From NCBI RefSeq assembly GCF_021245725.1, contig NZ_JAJGSX010000027.1:60098-124097 (forward strand): 64,000 bases of DNA, read 5' to 3'. Of this stretch, positions 1 to 9,500 are shown piece after piece. Every line of letters starts with the position of its first letter. The stretch's first letter is position 1. Under the pieces are notes generated by a model that worked only from the letters and a program-made list of their open reading frames with translations, was not told the origin of the DNA and did no database searches. Origin of the DNA: Pseudonocardia sp. TRM90224 (GTDB lineage: Bacteria; Actinomycetota; Actinomycetes; Mycobacteriales; Pseudonocardiaceae). Made by a program: the position numbers and the translations under genes.

Positions 1-1
1 C

Positions 2-958
2 GCGCGGATGGAATCGGCGCTCGCCGCGAACGCCGCGTGGGGCATCGGCGACGAGCGCCGGCTCACCCGGGCCGAGGTGCACGAGCGGGTGCGCGTCGAG
101 GGCGCGATGGGCGGGATCTTCAACCCGCACTGCGCGCGCGTGCAGCCCGCGAAGCTGGTGCGGGGCGTCGCCGACGCCGTGCGCAGGCTCGGGGTGATCA
201 TCCACGAGGGCACCGAGGTGACGGCGATCGCGCCCGGCCGGGCCGTGACGAGGCACGGCACCGTCCGCGCCGACCAGGTGCTGCGCTGCCTGGAGGGCTA
301 CACCGCAGGGCTGCCGGGCTCCCGCCGGGAGTGGCTGCCGATGAACTCGTCGATGATCGTCACCGAACCGCTCCCCCACCACGTGCACGACGAGATCGGG
401 TGGACCGGCGCCGAGCTGCTCGGCGACCTCGCCAACGCCTACAGCTACGCGCAACGCACCGCGGACGGCCGGATCGCGATCGGCGGGCGCGGCATCCCGT
501 ACCGGTTCGGGTCGCGCACCGACGTCGACGGTGTGACGCAGCGCTGGACCGTCGACTCGCTCGCGGCGATCCTGCACAGCCAGTTCCCGGCGACGATGCA
601 GGTCGGGCTCAGCCATGCGTGGTGCGGCGTGCTGGGCGTGCCGCGCGACTGGTGCGCCAGCGTCTCCCTCGACACCGCGACCGGCCTCGGCTGGGCCGGC
701 GGGTACGTCGGCAGCGGCCTGACCACCACCAACCTCGCCGGCCGCACCCTCGCCGACCTGGTGCTCCGCCGCGACACCGAGCTGGTCGCACTGCCGTGGA
801 CGAACCGGACGGTCCGCCGCTGGGAGCCCGAACCCGCCCGGTGGCTCGGCGTCCAGGCGATGTACCTGCTCTACCGGGCGGCCGACCGGCGCGAGGCGGC
901 GGGCCTGCGCCGGCCGAGCCGCATCACGCGCTTCGCGAACCTGCTCACCGGTCGGTGA
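2..958 (+). CDS. FAD-dependent oxidoreductase (DAO/glycine oxidase family), 5' truncated by window edge
   Basis: C-terminal part of a flavin-dependent amine or amino-acid oxidase. The reading frame is open to the left edge, so the N-terminal dinucleotide-binding GxGxxG is outside the window. Visible DAO-type features are the middle substrate domain (NPHCARVQPAKLVRG, then a hydrophobic strand with VTEPL) and the C-terminal FAD-contacting strand with WAGGYVGSGL followed by TTNLAGRTLADL, the usual last glycine-rich turn. Substrate cannot be read from the sequence. It is the first of a co-directional run, with the next gene 48 bp downstream. Family assignment is confident; function is not. Confidence 0.82.
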   Translation, partial: ARMESALAANAAWGIGDERRLTRAEVHERVRVEGAMGGIFNPHCARVQPAKLVRGVADAVRRLGVIIHEGTEVTAIAPGRAVTRHGTVRADQVLRCLEGYTAGLPGSRREWLPMNSSMIVTEPLPHHVHDEIGWTGAELLGDLANAYSYAQRTADGRIAIGGRGIPYRFGSRTDVDGVTQRWTVDSLAAILHSQFPATMQVGLSHAWCGVLGVPRDWCASVSLDTATGLGWAGGYVGSGLTTTNLAGRTLADLVLRRDTELVALPWTNRTVRRWEPEPARWLGVQAMYLLYRAADRREAAGLRRPSRITRFANLLTGR

Positions 959-1006
959 GCACGGGTGGTCCATGAATAGGGCTCGCAGGTTCGGGTAGCC
1001 GGATGC

Positions 1007-1492
1007 ATGACCACCGACGTTGTCCAGAGCATCGACGTGACCGTGCCCGTGCGCACCGCCTACGACCAGTGGACGCAGTTCGAGTCGTTCCCCCGGTTCA
1101 TGGAAGGCGTCGAACGGGTCGAGCAGGTCACACCGACCCGCACGCACTGGGTCACGAAGATCGCCGGCGTCGAGCGCGAGTTCGACGCGGAGATCAGCGA
1201 GCAGCACCCCGACGAGCGGGTCGCGTGGCACACCGACCGCGGGACGCACCAGTCGGGTGTGGTGACCTTCCACCGCATCGACGACGCCACCACGCGGGTG
1301 ACGCTGCAGCTCTCGCACGACCCCGAGGGGTTCGTCGAGAAGGCGGGCGACGCGCTCGGCATCGTGCAGAGCCGGATCAAGGGCGATCTCGCCAACTTCA
1401 AGCAGTTCATCGAGAAGCGCGGTCACCAGGAGGCCGGCTGGCGGGGCGACGTCGATGCCGCCCCGCAGTCGGGCGACCGTCCGACGTCGTGA
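1007..1492 (+). CDS. SRPBCC family protein (polyketide cyclase/dehydrase-like)
   Basis: 161-residue START/Bet v1-type helix-grip protein. It has the VxVPVRTAYDQWTQFESFPRFMEGVERV signature of actinobacterial cyclase/dehydrase-like proteins and a long C-terminal helix (GIVQSRIKGDLANFKQFIE). These proteins bind hydrophobic ligands, and most in this subgroup have no assigned reaction. The stop overlaps the GTG start of the next gene (GTGA), so the two are probably translationally coupled. Together with DUF4235 and CsbD it forms a typical actinobacterial envelope/stress cluster. That role is inferred from context only. Confidence 0.85.
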   Translation: MTTDVVQSIDVTVPVRTAYDQWTQFESFPRFMEGVERVEQVTPTRTHWVTKIAGVEREFDAEISEQHPDERVAWHTDRGTHQSGVVTFHRIDDATTRVTLQLSHDPEGFVEKAGDALGIVQSRIKGDLANFKQFIEKRGHQEAGWRGDVDAAPQSGDRPTS

Positions 1493-1764
1493 ACGGGCTG
1501 GCGAAGGCCGCGTACACCCCGTTGGGGTTCGGCGTGAGCGTGCTCGGCGGGCTCGCGGCGAACCTGGTGTTCGGGCAGGTGTGGCGGCGGATCTCGAACG
1601 AGGAGACGGCCCCGAACGCGACCGACGAGGACTACAGCACGCGTGAGGTGCTGCTCGCCGCCGCGCTGCAGGGCGCGATCTTCGGGCTGGTCAAGACCGC
1701 CATCGACCGCGCCGGGATGCGTGGCTACCAGCGGCTGATCGGCGACCGCCCGCGCCGCGGGTGA
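1489..1764 (+). CDS. DUF4235 domain membrane protein
   Basis: 91-residue protein starting at a GTG that overlaps the stop of the SRPBCC gene by four bases. The first hydrophobic segment (about residues 8-26, PLGFGVSVLGGLAANLVFGQVW) is followed by an acidic linker and a second amphipathic to hydrophobic helix (LLAAALQGAIFGLVKTAID). This is the DUF4235 pattern. DUF4235 proteins are small integral membrane proteins of unknown function, often beside holin-X and DUF3618 genes. In this window those two relatives lie 25 kb away (26.2-27.0 kb). Confidence 0.8.
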   Translation: MNGLAKAAYTPLGFGVSVLGGLAANLVFGQVWRRISNEETAPNATDEDYSTREVLLAAALQGAIFGLVKTAIDRAGMRGYQRLIGDRPRRG

Positions 1765-1811
1765 GGAACGACGTTCCGGGGTACCCGGAGCGACACGGAA
1801 GGAGCAAGATC

Positions 1812-2000
1812 ATGGGTCTCGACGACAAGATCGACAACAAGTCCGAGGAGCTGAAGGGCAAGGTCAAGGAGGGCGCCGGCAAGGCGACCGACGACCCCGG
1901 CCTCGAGGCGGAGGGCAAGGGCGACCAGACCGCGGCCAACGTCAAGCAGGCCGGGGAGAAGATCAAGGACGCCGCGAAGAACGCCTTCGACAAGAAGTAA
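1812..2000 (+). CDS. CsbD family stress-response protein
   Basis: 62-residue, Lys/Asp/Glu-rich, hydrophilic protein with the CsbD pattern (DKIDNKSEELKGKVKEGAGKATDDP, later EKIKDAAKNAFDKK). CsbD-like proteins are abundant small proteins of the general stress response (sigma-B regulon in Bacillus); their molecular role is unknown. A strong ribosome site (GGAAGGAG) precedes the ATG, which favours this start over the longer open frame. It is followed directly by a hairpin terminator at 2013-2040. Confidence 0.9.
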   Translation: MGLDDKIDNKSEELKGKVKEGAGKATDDPGLEAEGKGDQTAANVKQAGEKIKDAAKNAFDKK

Positions 2001-2012
2001 CGACCAGCGCAG

Positions 2013-2040
2013 ACACCCCGGGCCACCACGCCCGGGGTGT
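2013..2040 (+). terminator. Hairpin terminator of the CsbD gene
   Basis: Perfect 10-bp inverted repeat (ACACCCCGGG at 2013-2022, CCCGGGGTGT at 2031-2040) with an 8-nt loop, 12 bp after the CsbD stop. No long T run follows, as is usual in high-GC actinomycetes. It abuts a family A repeat. Confidence 0.75.
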
Positions 2041-2093
2041 GCCTGGAAAGCCACTTTCCCAGCACGAGGCGCCGGGAAAGTGGCTTTCCAGGC
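2041..2093. repeat. Inverted-repeat element, family A (short form)
   Basis: Perfect 20-bp arms (2041-2060 and 2074-2093) around a 13-nt loop, containing the family core GGAAAGCCACTTTCC and its complement. It fills the gap between the convergent ends of the CsbD and DUF1772 genes, so it could stop transcription from both sides. The same core recurs at eight other elements in the window. Confidence 0.85.
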
Positions 2094-2107
2094 GCCGTTT
2101 CAGGGCG

Positions 2108-2611
2108 TCACGGCGTTGGAGTTGTGCGCCCCTCCAGCACCAGCGACCAGGCGAGCAGGACGAACGCGGCCGTGTTCAGCACGACGCGCACGAGGTTGAA
2201 GGCGCGCCAGCGCGCCTCGCCGAACGCCTCGCGGATCGCGGCCAGCTCGGTCGGGTTGTCCGGGAGGCCGGCGGCCTTGATCGCGTCGTTGAGCGGCACG
2301 TTGACCGCGATCGTGATGCCGACGGTGATCGCGTAGAGCACCAGCGCCGCGATCACCCACGGCAGCGCGGGCCGGCCCAGCTGCGTCAGCAGGGCGCAGA
2401 TGGTGAGGATCAGCGCCGCGAAGAAGCCGCCGCCGATGAACCAGGGGTTGATGATCGCGCGGTCGATGTTCTGGAACGCGCTGACGAAGGTGCGGTCGTC
2501 GGTGCGCTCCAAACCCGGCATGATCGTGTGCGCGTAGAGGGCGAACACGCCCGCGACCATTCCCGTCGTGACCGTGGCCAGCAGCAAGGCCAGCGTGCGC
2601 AACGTATCCAT
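2108..2611 (-). CDS. DUF1772 (anthrone oxygenase-like) membrane protein
   Basis: 167-residue integral membrane protein with four predicted helices (about 5-25, 58-78, 83-103, 140-160). The family signature is MAGVFALYAHTIMPGLERTDDRTFVSAFQNIDRAIINPWF, followed by NVPLNDAIKA. DUF1772 members include fungal anthrone oxygenases, but most bacterial members have no known activity. The start is preceded by GGGAGAG. It lies 46 bp downstream of the MFS gene on the same strand and may be co-transcribed with it. Confidence 0.85.
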   Translation of the reverse strand: MDTLRTLALLLATVTTGMVAGVFALYAHTIMPGLERTDDRTFVSAFQNIDRAIINPWFIGGGFFAALILTICALLTQLGRPALPWVIAALVLYAITVGITIAVNVPLNDAIKAAGLPDNPTELAAIREAFGEARWRAFNLVRVVLNTAAFVLLAWSLVLEGRTTPTP

Positions 2612-2657
2612 CGAGGATCTCTCCCGTTCGTGCGGTTCTGTGGGTGGAGCGGGGGTG

Positions 2658-4175
2658 TCAGCGGCGGCCGCGCATCAGCCACGCGGTTGCGACCGTCCCG
2701 ATGACGGCGAGCGCGATGGCGAGCAGCAGCCCGGCGCGCAGGCCTGCGGTCTGCGCGGAGTTGTAGAGGTCGACGACGCCGGCCGGGTCGGCGCTGATCG
2801 CCTGCGCGCCGACCAGATCCCCACCGGCGACCCTGCGCAGCAGCGGATCGGCGGCGCCGGCGCCGAGCCCCGAAGGCGGTGTCGATGCCAGGGCCGATGC
2901 CAGGGCGGCGGCCTGGATCGCGGCGCCGAGCACCACGATGCCCAGCGCGTTGCCCAGCTGCCGCGCGGTGTTCGCGACCCCGGCGGCCATCCCGCTGCGC
3001 TCCGGCGGCACCGCGCCGACGGCGGCGAGCGCGAGGGCCGGGTTGGCCAGGCCCGTCCCGATGCCGACCAGCGCCATCCCCGGCATCAGCAGGGGCCACG
3101 GCGTCGCGGCGGTGATCGGCAGCAGCGCGGCCATGCCGAGAGCGCAGAACACCAGGCCCCCGACGAGCCGGGCGCGCAACGAGAACCGGGTGCCGATGCG
3201 GGCCCCGAGCAGCGCCACGGCCAGCGCCAGACCGGTGAACGGGAGGAACCACAGGCCCAGCACCAGCGCCGACGCCCCGATCACGACCTGGAAGTACGGC
3301 CCGATCACCACCATCATCGACAGCGCGGTCAGTGCGAGCGTCAGCCCGGCGACCATGCCACCCGTGAACGTCCTGTTGCCGAGCACCGCGACGTCCACCA
3401 TCGGTCGCGCGCTGCGGCGCTGGCTCACGGCGAACCCGGCGAGCAGCACCGCGGCGACGGCCAGGCCGATCAGCACCCGCGGAGCGCCCCAGTCGCCGGC
3501 CCCGGCCCAGTTGACGGCGAGGATCAGCGCGGCGATGCCGCCGGCCAGCGTGACCGTGCCGACGACGTCGACGCGGGCCGCCCCGCTGCCCGTCGCGCGC
3601 GGCAGCCCGACCGATCCCGACACGGCCGCGACGAGGCACACCACCAGCAGCGCCCAGAACGCCGGCCGCCAGTACCCGAACTCCAGCGAGATCCCGCCGA
3701 CCAGCGGCCCGACCGACAGACCGGCCCCGAGGGCGGCACCCCAGATCGCCGACGCGCCCGCGCGGCGCGGCGCCGGCAGCGCTGTCGCGATCAGCGTCAG
3801 CGAGCTCGCCATCAGCCCCGCCCCGGCGAGCCCCTGCCCGATCCGGCCCGCGACGAGCAGCTCGGGGCCCGGCGCGAGCGCGCAGGCACCGGAGAACACG
3901 GCGAAGACGACGTTCGCCCAGACCCACACGCGGGCGGGGCCGAACCGGTCGGCCAGCACCCCACCGACGATCAGCAACGCGCCGAGGCCCAACGCGAACC
4001 CGCTGACCAGCAGCTGCAGATCGGCCATGCCGACCCGCAGGTCGGCGCTGATCGCCGGCAGCGCGGGGATCGGCATCGGGAACGCCGCGAAGACCACCAA
4101 CGGCGCGAACGCGACCGCCGCGGCGACCGCCCTTTCCTGCCGCTGCGCCGCCATCAGACCTCCGTCGGACCTCAT
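2658..4175 (-). CDS. MFS drug-efflux transporter (DHA2-like, 14 helices)
   Basis: About 505-residue proton-coupled multidrug exporter. The first helix contains FPMPIPALPAISADLRVGMADLQLLVSGFALGLG. The motif A region is GGVLADRFGPARVW, and the motif C-like stretch GAALGAGLSVGPLVGG marks an antiporter. About 14 hydrophobic helices are visible, with a Pro/Gly-rich loop near the C-terminus. Two starts compete: ATG 4175 (GAGG six bases ahead) and ATG 4154 (GGAGGT three bases ahead). The upstream AraC gene on the same strand probably controls it. Confidence 0.85.
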   Translation of the reverse strand: MRSDGGLMAAQRQERAVAAAVAFAPLVVFAAFPMPIPALPAISADLRVGMADLQLLVSGFALGLGALLIVGGVLADRFGPARVWVWANVVFAVFSGACALAPGPELLVAGRIGQGLAGAGLMASSLTLIATALPAPRRAGASAIWGAALGAGLSVGPLVGGISLEFGYWRPAFWALLVVCLVAAVSGSVGLPRATGSGAARVDVVGTVTLAGGIAALILAVNWAGAGDWGAPRVLIGLAVAAVLLAGFAVSQRRSARPMVDVAVLGNRTFTGGMVAGLTLALTALSMMVVIGPYFQVVIGASALVLGLWFLPFTGLALAVALLGARIGTRFSLRARLVGGLVFCALGMAALLPITAATPWPLLMPGMALVGIGTGLANPALALAAVGAVPPERSGMAAGVANTARQLGNALGIVVLGAAIQAAALASALASTPPSGLGAGAADPLLRRVAGGDLVGAQAISADPAGVVDLYNSAQTAGLRAGLLLAIALAVIGTVATAWLMRGRR

Positions 4176-4284
4176 GCCGAGCCTCGAGTCGAACCTCGAG
4201 CCGGCCACCGCGAGCGCCGTCGCGCAGATCTTGCACGATCCCAGCACGATGAGCCGACGGACGCACCGGAAGGCCGAACCTCGG

Positions 4285-5241
4285 TCACGGGCCGGCCGAC
4301 CGCTTCACCGCACCCGGCGACACCCCGATGACCCGCTTGAACGCGCGCGCGAACGCCGCCTCCGATCGGTAGCCGAGGCGCCCCGCGAGCTCGTTCACGG
4401 TGGCACCCGATCCCTCCAGCACGTCGAGCGCCAGGTACATGCGCCACCGCGTGACGTAGTGCATCGGCGGTTCGCCGACCAGCGCGCTGAACCGCGCCGC
4501 GAACGCCGAACGCGACATCGCGACCTCCTGCGCGAGCGCGGCCAGCGTCCACGGCCGGGCCGGGTCGCGATGCACCAACGAGATCGCGCGTCCGATGTAC
4601 TCGTCGCGCAGCGCGCCGAGCCAGCCGCGGTTCGCCCCGGCATCGGCCCGGATCCACGTTCGGATCGCCTGGATGACGAGGATGTCGGCGAGCCGGGTGA
4701 TCACCGCTTCCCCACCGGGCCGCAGCTCCTTCGCCTCGGCGGCCATCAGGCTGAGCGTCGCCGGCACCCACCCGGTGTCGTACGGACCTTCCGGCTGCAC
4801 GTGGATCACATCGGGCAACGACGCGACGAGGTGGCGAGCCGCCGGCGCGTCGAACCGGACCGCCCCGCAGACGAACGTGGTCGGCGCCCCGCCCCCGCCG
4901 TAGCGCAGCACGTCGTAGCGCGGGGTGATGATCTCCTTGGGCAGGTCGGCGACCGACGGCGCCGGCACGCCGAGCGCGCTGCGCAACGAGTGGCCCGAAC
5001 CGTGGTTGACCAGCACCAGGTCGCCGCGTTGCAGGTAGCGCGCCTCGTTGCCGGGCACCTCGAGCCACGCCACCCCGGAGGTCACCAGGTGGAACCAGAG
5101 GTGACCCACCATCGCCGGCACCGTGAACCCCCACGGGGCGGTGAGGTCGGAATGGCAATAGAAAGCGCCGTTCATCCGCAGCTGGTGGAGCGCTTCGCCG
5201 AGGGAATCACGCGGCGTCCAGGGCTCCAGCGCCGTTGTCAT
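4285..5241 (-). CDS. AraC family transcriptional regulator with N-terminal cupin
   Basis: 318 residues. The N-terminal AraC-type cupin (about 15-150) has HLWFHLVTSGVAWLEVPG and LQRGDLVLVNHGSGHSL. The C-terminal double helix-turn-helix (about 215-310) has WTLAALAQEVAMSRSAFAARFSALVGEPP and VNELAGRLGYRSEAAFARAFKRVIGVSP. The ATG at 5241 was chosen because GGGGGAGG lies just upstream; the longer frame adds 22 unlikely residues. It sits 110 bp ahead of the MFS pump on the same strand and is its likely local regulator (inference). The inducer is unknown. Confidence 0.88.
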   Translation of the reverse strand: MTTALEPWTPRDSLGEALHQLRMNGAFYCHSDLTAPWGFTVPAMVGHLWFHLVTSGVAWLEVPGNEARYLQRGDLVLVNHGSGHSLRSALGVPAPSVADLPKEIITPRYDVLRYGGGGAPTTFVCGAVRFDAPAARHLVASLPDVIHVQPEGPYDTGWVPATLSLMAAEAKELRPGGEAVITRLADILVIQAIRTWIRADAGANRGWLGALRDEYIGRAISLVHRDPARPWTLAALAQEVAMSRSAFAARFSALVGEPPMHYVTRWRMYLALDVLEGSGATVNELAGRLGYRSEAAFARAFKRVIGVSPGAVKRSAGP

Positions 5242-6530
5242 CCGGCCTCCCCCGCAATGCGCTGCGGCCACCCTCGACGGCCGTTGTGCGGCTGTCCATG
5301 GCCGCAAATCCTGGATTCTTGCCCGAACGTCCCGAGCGCCCTGAAGGTCATGGCGGTCGACGCCCGGCCCGGCGGCGAGCCCGACCGGATCCGCGCCGGC
5401 GCGCCGGCCCGATCACCCGCTGCCATCCCGATCCCGGTACTCGTCCCGACCGGCCGCACATCGCCGGCCGCATCCCCCGATCGATTCACGGGCGACACAA
5501 TACGGCTCTGCGGAAGCATCGCGGGACACCGTTGCGAAGTGCACCGAAAAAGACGCGCATGCGCTCTTCCCAAAGCACTCGCCGGCTCGCCTTCTGCAAT
5601 CGGTTGCAGGTTGTGAGCACGTTCCGTGACGACTTCATGCATAAGGTCTGCAGAATTACCGAATGGCCTTCGAGGTGGCCGGACGGGGTGCATCCGGAAG
5701 ACCCACCGGCACCGAAGGGCACTTGCGCACACGGTGGCCAGTTCCGCCCAAGGGGTGCACCTTTCCGGCACGGTCCCACCGATTCCCGGTGGTTCGGGCG
5801 CGCGGCCGCAGGCGACCCACGACCTGCCGTCGGCGTGCTGACCGGCATTCTCATAGGCAACCACGAAGACGTCCGTGAGCAGCGCACCCTCTCGACCGCC
5901 TCGGGCCGGCAGAGGGCGCGCCGACCCGGCCGGACCGCCGGCCGGACCGCGTCCGACGGACCGCGGCGGAATACCGGATCGGTGATTCACCCCACCATCG
6001 CCAAACCGCGGGATCGACGTCTCGGTAATGCAGATCCCGCCGGCCGGCGGCGGCCGCGACGCATATCCGTCGGCGATGTTCGATTCACCCCGGGATGCGG
6101 AGCCGGTCGGCCGCCCGAATCGGGCGGCGGCGGTCCGGTCCTCCCGAACAGGGGGGTCCTGATCAGATCGGCATCGGAGGGGCATCGATCCGTTCGGCGA
6201 CCCGACACGGCGCGCCCGACCGAACGGAACCGTCGCCCGGCGCACAGCTATCTGAATTCGCCAGAACCCCGGCACCGGTCCGTCGGGTCTCGTGCGCAGC
6301 CGGACATCACCCTTCCATTCCCTGGTCCACCGGTGACGATCAGCGAACTGATCATTGATTGCATTTGCGCCGCCCGATCCCGAGCGGCGCCGCGTTCGTT
6401 CCCGGACCCAGCATGCGCGCGTCCCCTGGATTTGTCCTATACGCCCCCTGACACCCACCACGCTGGCCGCAGGAAGAGAAGGACAGTAAGGTCAGGCGTT
6501 CCGACTCGACATCGCTGAGCGGGGGCGACG
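5242..6530. other. 1.29-kb gap without a convincing gene
   Basis: No protein-like frame. The long open frames on both strands here are Arg/Pro-rich, lack domains and hydrophobic patterning, and mirror each other. Base composition is visibly less GC-rich than the flanking genes in places (for example around 5520-5660). Short dyads are present: CTGCAA/TTGCAG at 5594-5609 and GATCAG/CTGATC at 6338-6353. The right end must hold the promoter of the SARP gene, and the left end that of the AraC gene. Confidence 0.6.
6338..6353. promoter_or_regulatory. Dyad upstream of the SARP regulator gene
   Basis: Perfect 6-bp inverted repeat (GATCAG, 4-bp spacer CGAA, CTGATC) about 180 bp before the SARP start codon. 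The size and position suit an operator, but a dyad this short can occur by chance. Confidence 0.25.
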
Positions 6531-9500
6531 ATGGAGTTCCGGATCCTGGGTCCGGTCGAGGTCTATGGGAAGAACGGGCAGGCGCAGCTCGGTGGCGGCA
6601 AGGCGGGCGCGCTGCTTGCCGCACTCGTCCTCCAGGCCAACCGGACCGTCTCCCACGAGCACCTGATCTCGGCCGTTTGGGGCGACAACCCGCCCGACAC
6701 GGCGACGGCCGCTCTGCACACCTACGTGTTCCGCCTGCGCCGCGCGCTCGGCGCCGTCGACGCGGAGGGTGCCGAGCGGATCCTGACGCGCAAGAACGGC
6801 TACCTGCTCAGCGCCCAGGCCGGCGAGATCGACCTCGAGCTCTTCCATGCGTCGGTCGAGAAGGGCCGCTCCGCAGTCGCCGCCGGCCGTCTCGACGAGG
6901 CCATCGAGCGCTTCGTCCACGCGACCGGCCTGTGGCGCGGCCCCGCGCTCAGCTCCGGCACGGACACCGCGGCGCTCGACGAGGCCTACCTCGCCGCTGT
7001 CGAGGAGCTCATCGAGCTGCGGCTCGCCATGGGCGCGACCGCGGAGCTCGTCCCCGAGCTGAACTCCCTGATCGCCGCGCACCCGCTACGCGAGCGCCTG
7101 CGCGAGCAGCTGATGCTCGTGCTCTACCGCAGCGGCCGGCAGGCCGAAGCCCTGGCCGTCTACCAGCGCATCTACCGACAGCTCATCGACGAGCTCGGCA
7201 TCACCCCCGGCCCGGCGCTGCAGGAGCTCCACCAGCGCATCCTCGCCGCCGACCCGGCGTTGCGCAGCCCCATCGCCGCGGTGGTGAGCACGCACGTGCC
7301 GCGCCAGCTGCCGTCGGACGTCACGCACTTCACCGGGCGCGCCGGGGAGCTCGCCATGCTCGACGCGCTGCTCGACGGCACGGCAAACGCGACCAGCGGT
7401 GGTAGCCCCAGCAGCGCCGGCTGCATGTCGGACGGCGCGCCCGTGATCGCGTCGATCGAAGGTGGGGCCGGGGTCGGCAAGACCGCGCTCGCGCTGCACT
7501 GGGCGCACCAGGTCGCCGGCGACATGCCCGACGGCCAGCTCTACATCAACCTGCGCGGGCACTCGCAGAGCGACCCGATGGGCCCGGCCGACGCGCTCGG
7601 CAGGCTCCTGCGCGCGCTCGGGGTGCCGCAGAAGCAGGTGCCGCAGGAGACCGACGAACAGGCTGCGATGTACCGGTCGCTGATGGCGGGGCGGCGGATG
7701 CTCGTCGTGCTGGACAACGCCGCCGCCTCCGACCAGGTCCGGCCGCTGCTGCCGGGCACGTCGACCTGCGCCGTGATCGTCACCAGCCGCTTCGACCTGC
7801 GCGGGCTGACCGCGCTCGACGGCGCGAGGCGGGTCCGGCTGGACGTCCTGCCCGCCAACGAGGCCGACGAGCTGCTGCGACGCACGATCGGGGAGCAGCG
7901 CGCCAGGGAGTCGGCCGCCGACGTCACCGCGCTCGCCCGGCTCTGCGCACGCCTCCCGCTCGCGCTGCGGATCGCGGCCGCGCACCTCGTCAGCAACCCG
8001 CGACACCGGCTCGCCGACTTCGTCGACCAGCTCGTGCGCGGCGACCTGCTCGCCAACCTCAGGGTGCACGACGACCAGCAGGCCTCCGTCCGCGCCGCGT
8101 TCGACCTCTCCTACCGCGCCCTCGACGCCGCGCAGGCGCGGCTCTTCCGGGGCATCGGCCTCTCGCCGACCCCGGACGTCACGGCCGAGACCGCCGCCGC
8201 GCTCTGCGCCGTCCCGGTGGCGGAGGCGGCCGAGCTGCTGGAGCGGCTGGCCGCGGCACACCTCGTCGAGAGCCGGCGCCACGGCCGGTACGGCTGCCAC
8301 GACCTGCTCCGGCTCTACGCGGCCGAGCGCGCGGGGCAGGAGTACGACTCGCCCGACCGTGCGGCGGCACTGCACCGGCTGCAGGCCTTCTTCATCCAGG
8401 CCACCGGGAACGCCATGCGGGTCCTGCAACCGGCCATCTCCGATGAGCCCGCGACGACGACGTCCGACCCCGCGGTCCCCGTTCCGCGGTTCCCTGATCT
8501 CGGGTCGGCGCTCGGCTGGCTCGACGCCGAGCGCGCGGGCATCTCGGCGATGGTGTGGCACGCGGGCAAGCACGGGTTGCGGCCGGTGGTGTGGCGGCTC
8601 GGTCGAGCCCTGCGCTCCTACCTCTACCTGGGCATGAACGTCACCACCGGGTCGAAGGGCGCGGCGTACGTGCCCAGCGAGCGGAACGACGTCGCCTCCC
8701 GCATCGACCGGCTCCACCACCACGCCAACCTGCGCTTCCGCGCGGGCGACCACGCCGCCGCGCTCGATGCCGAGTGGAACGCGCTCGCGCTCGTGGCCCA
8801 GGACGGCGGGCATCGCTGCGAAGCGGAGATCGCCACCGTCTACGGGCTGGCCTGCTGGCTCCTCGGCCGCCCGGAGGAGGCCATCGACTCGCTGGTCAAC
8901 GCCCTCGAGCTGCACCGGCGGCGCGGGAACGACCTCGGCCAGGCCAACGCGCACCTCGGGCTCGGCATCCTCTACGACGACGTCGCCGCGTGGGACGAGG
9001 CGCTGCAGCACTGCGCGGCCGCGCTCGACGTCTCCAAGAAGATCGAGAGCCCGTTCGGGGAGGCACTCGCGCTGCATTGCACCGCGATGGTCTACGGCAA
9101 CCTGGGCCGCTACGGCGAGGCGCTCGATCTGCACGCCGAGGTGTACCAGCGCTACCGGCACCTCGACGAAGGACACTACGAGTCGGCGGTCCTGTTCAGC
9201 TCGGCCGTCGTGCACCGCGACGCCGGGGACTACGAACTGGCGCTCGCGGATGCCGATCGGTCGCTGCAGCTCGCGCGCAGCGCGGGCGATCGGCGGGCCG
9301 AGGCGGACATCCTGAACGCGCTCGGCTCGATCGCGCAGCTCACCGGGCGTCCCGCCGATGCCGTCGGTCACCACCGGGAGGCGAAGAACCTCGCGGCGCG
9401 GATCTCGTTCCGCCGCGCGGAGATCGAGGCCCTGATCGGGCTGGCCGCCGCGCTGGCCGGCGCGGGCCGTCCCGACGAGGCGATCGCGGCCGGCACGACG

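Noticed and set aside
5235..6518. Opposed long frames on both strands in the gap before SARP
   Set aside because: Both Arg/Pro/Gly-rich, no domains, no start signals. Treated as non-coding.
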